Shown piece by piece: positions 47,451 through 58,777 of a stretch of 64,000 nt of DNA. This DNA is from Sambucus nigra (taxonomy: Eukaryota; Streptophyta; Magnoliopsida; Dipsacales; Adoxaceae), in assembly GCA_949130495.1 (NCBI GenBank), contig OX422211.1, positions 400,019,049-400,083,048 of the forward strand. The letters run 5' to 3'. The notes beneath the pieces are model-generated. The model did no database searches. It was not told the origin of the DNA and saw only the letters and a list, made by a program, of their open reading frames with translations. The position numbers and the translations under genes are program-made. Position 1 is the first letter of the stretch, and each line of letters opens with the position of its first letter.

Positions 47451-50400
47451 GTAACGAAATGTTTTTAAGCCTAAGTCTAGATATTTTCAAATTATTTTCA
47501 TATTGTCAAATCAGGAGTCCTGTAACCATATGATCAGTTCATACGAGTTACATTAGTCCAGTGCGTGATTTTTGTGCCTCCCGCGGGGCTATTTGTGGGG
47601 TGTTTTGGGTTTTCTCCCTCTAACGACATGTTTTGAAGACCGAGTCTAAATATTTTGAAATTATCGTCATATTCTCAAACTCGGGGTTCCCTAACCACAT
47701 GATCAGTTACTACGAGTTACATTGGTTCCGTGTGAGGTCTTCGGGCATCTCAAAGGGCCGTTTATGGGAGTTTTCAGTTTTTTCACTCTAACGATATGTT
47801 TTAAAGCCTAGGTCTAGATAATTTTAAATTATTGTCATATTATAAAACTGCGGGTCCCGTGACCACATGATCAGTTCCTACGAGATACATTGGTCCCGTG
47901 TGTGGTGTTCTATCTCTCGCGGGGCCGTTTAGGTGTGTTTGGGGTTTTAACCCTCTAACGGTATATTTTAAGTCTATCCCTAGATAAATTCAAATTATAA
48001 TCTTATTCTCTACCCAGGAGTTTCCAAACCATGTGGTCAATTCCTGCTAGTTAGATTGGTCCCGTGTGAGGTGTTTGTGCCTCTCACGATGCCGTTTGGG
48101 GGATCTTTTGGATTTTCTCCCTCTGACGACATGTTTAAAAGCGTAAGTAATGATATTTTAAAATTATCATCATATTCTCAAATCACAGGTCCTGTTACTA
48201 CACATCTAGTTCTAATAAGTTACATTGGTCACATGTTAGGTGTTCGGGCATCTCACGGGGCCATTTGGGATGTGTTTTTGGTTTTCGGCTTCTAACGACA
48301 TGTTTTTAAGCCTAATTCTAGATATTTGTAAATTATTGTAAAGTTCTCAAATCGAGAGTCCTCTGACCACATGGTCAATTCCTATGAGTTACATTGGTTC
48401 CGTGTGAGGTGTTTTGCCTCTCGCGGGGCCAGTTGGGGGGTGTTTTGGGTTTTTGCCCTCTAACGGTAAGTTTTTAAGCCTAAGTCTAGATTTATTGAAA
48501 TTATCATCATACTCTCAAACCAATTGGTATGTTCATACTAGTTACATTAGTCCAATGTGAGGTATTCATGCCTCTCACAATGTTGTTTTGTGGGGTCTTT
48601 TTTGCCCTTTAAGGGCATGTTTTTCAGCTAAAGTCAAGATATTTTCAGACTATCATCATATTCTCAAATTGTGGTTATCATGACCATGATGTTTATTCCT
48701 ACGAGTTACATTTGTACCGTGCAAATGCATTCGTGCCACTCACGGGGCCATATGGGAAGTGTTTTGGGTTTTCACCCTCTAAGGGAATGTTTTTACCTCT
48801 AAGTCCAGACGTTTTTAAATTCTCGCCATATTCTCGAATTGATGATCCCACGACTATGCAATTATTTCCAACGAGTTACATAGGTCTCATGCGAGGTGTT
48901 CGTGCCACTCACGGGGCCGTTTGGGGGGTGTTTTGTGTTTCACCCTCTAACGACATGTTTTGAAGCCTAAGTCTAGATATTTTCAAATTATCCTCATATT
49001 ATCAAATTTGGAGCCCGATGACGATACGATCAGTTCCTACATTTTACATTAGTCCAGTGTGAGATTTTCGTGCCTCTCATGGGGCCATTTGGTGAATGTT
49101 TTGGTGTTCTCCCTCTAACGACATATTTTGAAGCCTAAATCAAGACATTTTGAAATTATCTTCATATTCTCAAACTCAGGATATTCTGACCACACGATCA
49201 GTTCCTACGAGTTACATTGGTCACATGCAAGATTTTTGGGCCTCTCAACGGGCAGTTTGGGGGTGTTTTTTCTTTCGCCCTCCAACGACTTGTCTTTAAA
49301 CCTAAGTCTAGATTTATTTAAATTATCATCATATTCTCAAATCCGCAGTCCTGTGACCACGCCATTAGTTCCTACTAGTTACATTTTTCTCATGAGAGGT
49401 GTTCGTGCCTCTCACGGGGTCGTTTGGGGAGTGATTTGGGTTTTTGACCTCTAAGGACCTGTTTTTATGCCTAAGTCTAGAGGTTTTAAAATTATCATCA
49501 TATTCTAAAATCGAGGGTCCCCTGACTGCGCGATTAGTTCCAACGAGTTACATAGGTCTTCTGCGAGGTGTTTGTGCTTCTCACGGGACTGTTTTGGTGT
49601 GTTTTGGGTTTTCGCCCTCTAAGGACATTTTTTCAGCATATATATAGATATTTTTAAATTATCATCATATTATCAAACCGCGTGTCCTGTGACCACGTGA
49701 TCACTTCCTATGAGTTATACTGGTTCCGTTCGAGGTGTTTTGCCTCTCACAGGGCCATTTGGTGGGTATTTTGGGTTTTCGTCCCCTAACGGTACATTTT
49801 TATGCCAAAGTCTAGGTATATTCAAATTATCATCATATTCTCAAACCACGCGGCCATTACTGCTAGTTACATTGGTCCCATGCGAGGTGTTCATGCCTCT
49901 CACAAAGTCGTTTGGTGGGGTATTTTTGGCCTTTTAATGATAGGTTTTTAAGCCAAAGTCAAGATGTTTTCAAATTGTCATTATATTCTCAAATTAGCGT
50001 TACCGCTGCCAAGCAGTTAGCTCCTACGAGTTACATTAGTGCCATGCGAGGTGTTCGTCCCTCTCACGGGCCCGTTTAGTGAGTATTTTGGGTTTTCCTC
50101 CTATAAGGGCATGATTTTACGCCTAAGTCCAGAGGTTTTCAAATTATCATCATATTCTAAAATCTGAGGTTATCTCACTACGCGGTTAGTTCCAATGAGT
50201 TACATAGGTATCGTGCGAGGTATTTGTGCCTCTCACGGGGCAGTTTGGGGTGTGTTTTGGGGGTTTTCCCTTTAACTACATGTTTTTAATACTAAGTCTA
50301 GATATTTTTAAATTATCATCATATTGACAAATCGGGAGTCTTGTAACCACACAACCAGTTCCTACAAGTTACATTTTTCCCGTGAGAGATTTTTGTGCCT

Positions 50401-52830
50401 CTCACGGGGCCGTTTGGGGGGGTGTTTTGGGTTTTCTCCCTCTAACGACATGTTTTGAATCGTAAGTCTAGATATTTTGAAATCATTGTCATATCCTCAA
50501 ACTCGGGGTCCCCTGACCACGTGATCAGTTACTACGAGTTGCATTGGTTCCGTGCAAAGTCTTCAAGCCTCTAAAAGCGCCATTTAGGGGTGTTTTGGGT
50601 TTTTGCCCTCTAACGGATTATTTTAAATCCTAAATATAGAAAATTTTAAATTATCATCATATTATCAAACCATGGGTCTCATGACCACGCGACGAGTTCC
50701 AACGAGTTGCATTGGTACAGTCCGAGGTGTTCGTGCCTTTCACGGAGCCATTTGGGGAGTGCTTTGGGTTGTTTCCCTTTAAGGGCATGTTTTTATGCCT
50801 AAGTCTAGATGTTATCATATGATAAAATTGAGGGTCCATTGACTACCTGATTAGCTCCAATGAGTTACATTGGTCTCGTGTGAGGTGTTCGTGCATCTCA
50901 CGGGACCGTTTGGGGTGTGTTTTAAGTTTTTGCCCTCTAACGACATACTTTTAAGACTAAGTCTAGATATTTTCAAATTGTCATAGTGTCAAATTGGGAG
51001 TCATGTGATCACACGGTTAGTTCCTACGAGTAACATTAGTCCCATGCCAGATTTTCATAACTCTCACGGGGCCGTTTGGGGGATGTTTTTTGTTTTCTCC
51101 GTCTAACGACATGTTTTGAAGCCTGAGTCTAAATATTTTTAAATTATCGTCATATTCTTAAACTCGGGGTTCCCTGACCACATGATCAGTTCCTAGGAGT
51201 TACATTGGTCCCATGCAAGCTCTACGGGCATCTCAGAGGGACGTTGTGGGTGTTTTTAGTTTTTTCCCTCTAACGATATGTTTTAAACCCTACGTTTGGA
51301 TAATTTTAAATTATTATCATATTATCAAACTGTGGGTCCCGTGACCACACAATCAATTCCTACGAGATACATTGGTCCCGTGTGTGGTGTTTTGTCTCTC
51401 GCGGGGCCGTTTGGGGGGTGTTTGGGATTTCCACTCTCTAATGGTATGTTTTAAGACTAAGTCTAGATATATTCAAATTATCATCATATTATCCAACCAG
51501 GAGTCTCCTAACCATGCGGTCAATTCCTGCTAGTTACATTGGTCTCGTGTGAGGTGTTTGTTCCTCTCACGATACCATTTGGGGGATCTTTTGAATTTTC
51601 GCCCTCTAACAACATGTTTAAAAGCCCATGTATAGATATTTTAAAATTATCACAATACTCTCAAATCATGGGTCCCGTGACTACACATCTAGATCCAACG
51701 AGTTACATTGGTCACATGTGGGGTGTTCGGGCCTCTCACCGGGCCGTTGGGGATGTGTTTTGGGTTTTCTCCCTCTAACGACATGTTTTTAAGCCTAATT
51801 GTCGATTTTTTAAAATTATCATCACATCCTCAAATAGGGAGTTCTGTGACCACATAGTCAATTCCTACGAGGTGTTCAAGCCTCTCACGAGGCCGTTGGG
51901 GATGTGCGAGGTGTTTTGCCTCTCATGGGGCCATTTGGGTGGTGTTTTGGGTTTTCTCCCTCTAACGGTATGTTTTTTAGCCTAAGTCTAGATTTATTTA
52001 AATTATTGTCATACTCTCAAACCATGCAGTCTGTTCATGCTATCCCTAATTGGACAATATGATGATAGTTTGAAAATATCTTGACTTTATCTGAAAAACA
52101 TGTCGTTAAAGGGCGAAAAAGACCCCACCAAACGGCGTTGTGAGAGGGATGAACACCTCGCATGGAACCAATGTAACCACATGTTACATATGTACCGCGC
52201 GAGGCGTTCGTGCCACTCACGGGGCAATTTGGGGGAGTGTTTTGGGTTTTCTCCCTCTAAGGGCATGTTTTTACCTCTAAGTCTAGAGGTTTTTAAATTA
52301 TCGTCATATTCTAGAATTGGGGCTCTCGTGACTATGCGGTTATTTCCAACGACTTACATAGGTCTCGTGGGAGGTGTTCGTGCTTCTCATTGATCCGTTT
52401 GGTGTGTGCTTTGTGGTTCGCTCTCTATCGACATATTTTGAAGCCTAAGTCTAGATATTTTCAAATTATCGTCATATTATCATATTGGGAGTCCGGTGAC
52501 CACACAGTTAGTTACTACGAGTTACATTAGTCATGTGTGAGACTTTCGTGCCTCTCATGGGGCCATTTGGGGGATGTTTTGGATTTCTCCCCCTAACAAC
52601 ATATTTTGAAGCCTAAGTCAAGACATTTTGAAATTATCTTCATATTCTCAAACTCGGGATCTTCTGACCACGCGATCACTTCCTCAAGTTACATTGGTCC
52701 CATTCAAGGTCTTTGGTCTTCTCAAAAGGTCGTTTAGGGGTGTTTTGGGTTTTCACCCTCTAATGGAATGTTCTAAAGCCTAAAATAAAATTATTTTAAA
52801 TTATCATCATATTATCAAACCAAAGGTCCC
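47200..52830 (+). repeat. Duplicated 21-monomer block (~3.48-kb period)
   Basis: Landmarks pair at a constant offset: CGAGATACATTGG at 47881 and 51363 (3482), the GTACCG- or GTACAG-type monomer at 47218 and 50716 (3498), and the monomer with TTTTTACCTCTAAGTC near 48787 and 52268. Between the two copies of the 13-monomer part lies one eight-monomer unit (49.3-50.7 kb), so the larger period is 13 plus 8 monomers. The copies are more diverged than those in the core. Confidence 0.82.
52045..52177 (-). repeat. Inverted satellite segment (133 bp) in one copy of the 21-monomer block
   Basis: The sequence runs on the opposite strand from CCCTAATTGGACAATATG to CATGGAACCAATGTAAC and includes GACCCCACCAAACGGCG, the reverse complement of the TTTGGTGGGGTC marker. 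Its reverse complement matches the plus-oriented monomer at about 48540-48690 in the sister block (shared AAAGTCAAGATATTTTCA and ACTATCATCATATT). Confidence 0.93.
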
Positions 52831-54846
52831 GTGACCACACAATCAGTTCCTACGATTTACACTGGTCCCATGAGAGGTGTTTTGCCTCTCACAGGGCCCT
52901 TTGGGGGTGTTATGGGGTTTTTCCCTCTAAAGGCTTACTTTTAAACCAAAGTCTAGATATATTTAAATTTCATCATATTCTCAAACCAATAGTCCTCTGA
53001 CCACGCGGTCAGTTCCTACTAGTTACGTTGGTCTTATGCGAGGTGTTCGTGCCTCTCACATGACCGTTTGGTGAGGTATTATTTTTTACTTTAATGACAT
53101 GTTTTTAAGCCAAAGCCCAGATATTTTAAAAGTATCATCATATTCTCAAATCGGGAGTCTCGTGACCATGATATTAGTTACTACAAGTTACATTGGTCCC
53201 ATGTGAGGTGTTCGTGCCTCTCACGAGTTTCCACGGTAAGTGTTACTGGTTTTCTTTATGTAATGGCATGTTTTTAAACCTAAGTTTTGATATTTTCAAA
53301 TTACCATCATATTCTCGAACCGGGGGTCCCAAGACTACATAGACAGTTCCTACTAGTTATATTGGTCTCGTGTGAGGTGTTTGGGCATCTAACGGGGTCG
53401 CTTGGGTAGTTTTTTTTTTGTTTTTACCCTGTAATGACATGTTTTGAAACCTAAGTTTAGATATATATAAATTATCATCAGATTCTCAAAATAAAAGTCT
53501 TGTGACTACACGGTTAGTTCCAATGAGTTACATTGATTCCATGCGAGGTGTTTGTGCCTCTCACGAGGCCGTTTGTTAAGTGTTGTTTTTGCCCTCATAT
53601 GGCAAGTTTTAAGCCTAAGTCCAGATATTTTCAAATTATTGTCATATTCTCAAATCGGGAGTCCAATGACACAATGATCAGTTCCTACGGGTTACATTAG
53701 TCCCTTGTAAGGTGCTTGTACCTTTGATGGGGCCGTTTTGGGGTGCTTTCAGTTTTCTTCCTCTAACGGCATGTTTTGAAGCCTAAGTCTAGATATTTTC
53801 AAATTATCAACATATTCTAAAACTAGGGATCCCATGACCAAGTCGTAAGTTCCTTAGAGTTACATTGGTCCCGTGCAAGGTGTTCGTACCTCTCAAGGGT
53901 GTGTTTAGGGGGTGTTTTTTTCTTTATCCTACTAACGGTATGTTTTTAAACCTAAGTCTTCATATTTTTAACTTATCCTCATGTTCTCAAATCGGGAGTC
54001 CCGTATCCCGTGCGTGGTGTTCGTCCTTCTCATGGGGATGATTTGGAATGTTTTGGGTTGCTACCCCTATCGACATGTTTTGAATCCTACATCTGGATAT
54101 TTTCAAATTGTCATCATATTAAAAAATCGAGAGTCCTGTGACCATGCGGCCAGTTCCTATGAATTACATTGGTCCTATGCAAGGTGCTCGCGCCTCTTAC
54201 GAGGCCGTTTGGGGGTTGTTTTGCATTTTCTCCCTCTAATGGCTTATTTTTAAGCCTAAGTCTAGATATTTTCAAATTATTTTCATATTATTAAACCGAT
54301 GGTTCCGTGACCACGCGGTTAGTTCCAACGAGTTACATTGGTCCCGTGCAAAGTGTTCTACCTCTCATAGGACTGCTTGGGTAGTGTTTTGGGTTTTTTT
54401 CCCTCTAACGACATGTTTTTAATCCTAAGTCTAGATATTTCAAATTATTATCATATTCTCAATCTAGGAGTCTCGTGATGATGCAGTGAGTTCCTACTAG
54501 TTACAGTTGTCCCGTGCGAGGTGTTCGTGCCCCTTACAACACCGTTTGGGGGATCTTTTGGATTTTCTCCCTTTAACATCATATTTTAGAGGCTAAGTCA
54601 AGATATTTCCAAATTATCATCATATTCTTAAATCGGGGGTCCTGTGACTTTGCGATTAGTTGTACCGACTTACATTGGTCCCTTGCGAGGTGTCCATGAA
54701 TATCACGGGGTCATTTGGGATGTGTCTTGGGTTTTCTCCCTCTAACGACATGTTTTTAAACCTAAGTCAAGATATGTCCAAATTATTGTCATATTCTCGA
54801 ATCGGGAATCCTGTGACCACACAGTCAGCTCCTATGAGTTACATTA

Positions 54847-56739
54847 TGTGACACCCTACCTAATAAAATATCGGGTGATCAGTCCTATGTCAAATTAACA
54901 TAGCAGTCTCGTATGGTTTCCTTCTCAGCATCACTGTCGAAAACCATTAGATTACTAATAACATATTAGGACACGATGTCAAATTTTAAAATTTTTAATC
55001 TTTTTAACTTAATCGCACACTTAAAACCATTCATATGGTAAAATAAATAATTAGATAACCAATAACTCTCGATAAAACATCATATACAACCATATCGAAA
55101 GAGCGTAAAACAAGAATGCTGGAAATAAAATAAATGACATTAATTGGGCAACATGACCGAATATACTATCAGTACCTCCTATCTAGATCATAAATCTGGA
55201 AGCTTCTATACAATATCCTTCCCACATCCACAACTATGGCAGCAACGACTTACTCGAATGAATAGTCATCTCGGTGTCCCTGTGTCTCGACACCTAAAAA
55301 GTATAACAAGGGAGAAGAAAATTAAAATATAAATATGGGTCAGAGCCCGACGTTTTAAAAATATTTTAGCAAGTGTTTAAAGTACTTTAACACATTAAAT
55401 ATGATATTCTCCATATTTAAACTAGTGTCTCACTGACATGAGATACTCCTCACCTCTCATCTAACAGTGAACACCTAACGAATGTTTTTTAAGCATCCTA
55501 GTTACGCTACCCATCCTGCCTAGAACTTCCAAAATCTCCAATTTACCATATGCTAACACACGCCCCATGTATATAATATCCTAAGCTTAGTTTGGGATTA
55601 TAACAATCTCTCATTTATAATCACCAACTAATCAAAAAATGAAAATAGTTAACCAGGGTGCCCAACCATGTACTAAAGACCAAATGTCTCCCCACTTCCA
55701 ACATTATTCCAAGCTTCGTGCGTGGGACATATCGCAAAGTGAAATCCAAACAAAGAACCCTCCGAATACACTACTACTTAACATTTATGGTTGTTGGGAT
55801 CCGTTTGTCCCTTTGTCCGTAGCATGTACCCCTAAATTCCTGTCTCTCGTTATAAAAGTATACTCGTATAAATTCCAACTCTTTATATTAACAATTTAAG
55901 TCTCACATCATCAAGGGGATACACTAAATCCCATCAAATTATTCATATATTTATACTAACATCCCTCATCTCCTGACCTTCTCTACTTTCGTGTGTGGGA
56001 CGTCTCGCAAGATGAAATCCAAACAAGGAACCCTCCTGATACACTACTACGTAGCTCTATCGATTATTGAGATCTGTAGGTACAGGACCTAAGTTTATTA
56101 CTCAATCCAAATATAATAACGTCCACTAGTCATTACAATATCCACATCTTAGTGTTATTTATCCCGAATATAGGAATCTCGTCTTATAAACGTATATCAC
56201 ATTTTTATTCCGAATTTTATATTCTCGTATGCTCTAGAAATTATCTCACATGACATCCTTTATCTTAATCCATGTATATATAGGTTTTCACACCTCATAT
56301 ACATCTGAATTTTATATTATACACATCAAGTATATCCATGCTTATATATCACATACTATATAACTATAATAACCATCCCTCATAGTTATAACTCAATGGA
56401 TGCAATCTCTATAATGATATCATCTTCCAGGGAATTACTCACATATCATCATGTGTACCGGCGGTTGGACTCTCACACCGACTTGGTAAAAACCAAATCA
56501 CAACATATGGGAAACGGTCATAGTTCCGAACCTGAAAGTGAGAATGAATCATACCCAAGACTTCTCACCAAGAATAAAAATCACACAATATAAATAATGG
56601 ACGACTATGACCTTGGTACTATATGCAACCTACTCCTAAAGCCCCCTCACCCACATCGCAGAACTTCCCATGATAGAACTAGAGGAGTATGCTTCACATA
56701 AATATACCATTCACACACATATATATTCATAATCATATC

Positions 56740-56786
<47 letters not shown>

Positions 56787-58777
56787 CATATATAATTAAT
56801 AAGTATAATTAATAAGTATATACAAATTTGTATAATTAATAAGTATTCACTCACTTATTTTAATCCCATAAGTATTTACTCACTTATGTTAGAATCCTCG
56901 CATTCATAAATTTTCAAATATCAACTTAGCAACCTAGCTAATATTCTAAATCCATCCTACTCACACATTCGGATTCACTCAATAATAATCGACATCTACA
57001 TATTTTACGCGCATAAACATATATATAAATACCCGCAGAATAATATCGCGAGTTCCATTTGTCCCAAACATTCTTAAAATTAATATCCCGAATTTTTTTC
57101 TAAATACCCCAAGGTTCATATACTGTTCCTTAATATTTTTAAAAGTCCTTTACTCAGCCACGAACATCCCAAAATAATCCATATTTGATTTCCCACCAAA
57201 TATTTCGGTCTCAAACACCTTTCAGTAATAAAATCATTACTACTTCAATTTAAAAAAAAAAATACGCGGTTAGAGCGCACGCGATCGTATCGAAAAGATC
57301 TAAAACTTTCATTTTCTGATAAACTGCTAAATCAAATCAGTTCGGGCCTGGGAGGGCGAAACGATCCAGCCCTGGGAAAATTTTAAGATGGTACTGCCAT
57401 GGCTGTAATGTCTTTTCTCCCAATTACTTCACCAAAAGCACTCCCAAAAGTCACCCTAACATCATCCACTATCAATATAATCATCTACACACTATGATAT
57501 ACCAAACACATCAATTAATTTTTGGGATTCATCAAGCTATACAAGAATTAAACCCTAACTCCATTTTTATTCAATCCTCCAAATTTCTAACCATTAACAT
57601 GAATTTTAGTTTAGAGAACACATAGAGTTATTATCACATCATTTACATGAGATTAAAACCCCCAAATCCCATTTTTATTCATGAATCCCAAACCCAAAAT
57701 CAAAAAATTTCATCTCACCAACTTTGATATGAAAAATAAACACGATAAATGATTAAAGTAAGAGAAACAATTGCCTGGTTGGATAATTATGATGACCTCA
57801 TGTCGAGAATCCGTCAGAGTTGGCTCGAGCTCCTCTCTTCTTATTCCTTTCTCTTATTTTTTTTCTTTCTTTTTTCTATTTTTCCTTTCTATCTCTCGAC
57901 CCTTATAATGAGAGAAATCAGGTTTTATCCCTTATTAAACCCAAAATACACTTGTGTACACAGTTGTGAGTCCCTACTAGGGAAAAAGTCCTCGGAACCA
58001 AAACACTACCCCCGGGTACTCTATTCTAACTATCTCGGCCCTTCCGAGACTAACCATGAGATCGAAATTCCCATCCAAGTCACTTATCAAAAATTTAACT
58101 TTTTAATTCCAATACAACTCCACCCTTATTTTCCGAATAAAGTATTACTCCTTCTCGCTTTGCCCAACCAAGACCTAATATAAACCTGTAGATAAATATA
58201 AAACACAACAATAATAATCCAACACTTTAAATTCTCAAATTAATAAATTACACTCACTTATCTAATTTAAATATCCATAAAAGTACGGGGTATTACATAC
58301 TTATTAGGCCACGGTGTCAAATTTTTAAATTTTTTAATCTTTTTAATTCCAATACAACTCCACCCTTATTTTACAAATAAAAAATTACTCATTGTTGCTT
58401 TGCCGAAAGGCGACCTAATATAAACCTGTATATAAAAATAAAACACATCAATAATAATCCAGCACTTTAAATTCTCAAATTAATAAATTACACTCACTTA
58501 TGTAATTTAAATATCCATAAAAGTATGGGGTATTACATAATTATTAGGCCACAGTGTCAAAATTTTAAACTTTTTAATCTTTTTAATTCCAATAGAACTC
58601 CGCGCTTATTTTCTGAATAAAAAATTACTCCTTGTTGCTTTGCCCAACCGTGACCTAATATAAACCTGTATATAAATATAAAACACATCAATAATAATCC
58701 AACACTTTAAATTCTCAAATTAATTAATTACACACACTTATCTAATTTAAATATCCATAAAAGTACGGGGTATTACA
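54847..58777. mobile_element. Solo LTR 2 (3.9 kb) inserted in the satellite
   Basis: It starts TGTGACACCCTACC and ends TACGGGGTATTACA. A perfect 5-bp target duplication CATTA flanks it (54842-54846 and 58778-58782), and the satellite monomer continues across the site. It is the same family as 13688-16598, including AGCATCACTGTC near the start and GGGTCAGAGCCCGA at about 55337. No internal region is present. It is longer than solo LTR 1 partly because of a 240-bp tandem expansion at the right end and an internal imperfect direct repeat (55713-55802 and 55990-56077). An (AT)n/(AC)n microsatellite lies at about 56738-56800. A long T-rich frame at 57749-58183 has no recognisable domain and is probably chance. 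Confidence 0.9.
58101..58777. repeat. 240-bp tandem triplication at the end of solo LTR 2
   Basis: TTTTAATTCCAATA recurs at 58101, 58341 and 58581, and GGGGTATTACA ends at 58297, 58537 and 58777, an exact 240-bp period. Each added unit fuses a piece resembling the LTR's 5' part (TTAGGCCACGGTGTCAAA, similar to 54966-54983) to the 3' terminal part. Confidence 0.95.

Larger units (their letters stand above)
30067..54846 (+). repeat. Satellite array, block C (about 150 monomers)
   Basis: This is the main block of the tandem satellite, head to tail except for two short inverted pieces. It has three zones: diverged monomers (30.1-38.1 kb), a homogenised eight-monomer higher-order repeat (38.5-47.4 kb), and a zone of larger duplicated blocks plus diverged monomers (47.4-54.8 kb). 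Runs of G occur at the monomer's G-rich position (30866-30878 and 33161-33170). The block ends inside GAGTTACATTA where solo LTR 2 was inserted. ORFs in this block recur with phrases such as LSLDIFKLSSYSQ because many monomers share one open phase; they are not genes. Confidence 0.96.

Noticed and set aside
30067..54846. Dozens of short plus- and minus-strand ORFs of 60-116 residues in the satellite
   Set aside because: They recur with the monomer, have no domain, begin and end at arbitrary places, and vary as the DNA repeat varies. They are by-products of the tandem repeat.
57749..58183. 144-residue ORF as a possible gene
   Set aside because: It lies inside solo LTR 2, has a T-rich hydrophobic run from low-complexity DNA and no recognisable domain.
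13688..58777. The TGTGACACCC elements as DNA transposons with terminal inverted repeats
   Set aside because: The inverted match is only about 12 bases with mismatches, the ends are TG...CA, and the 5-bp duplications with long non-coding bodies fit solo LTRs better.
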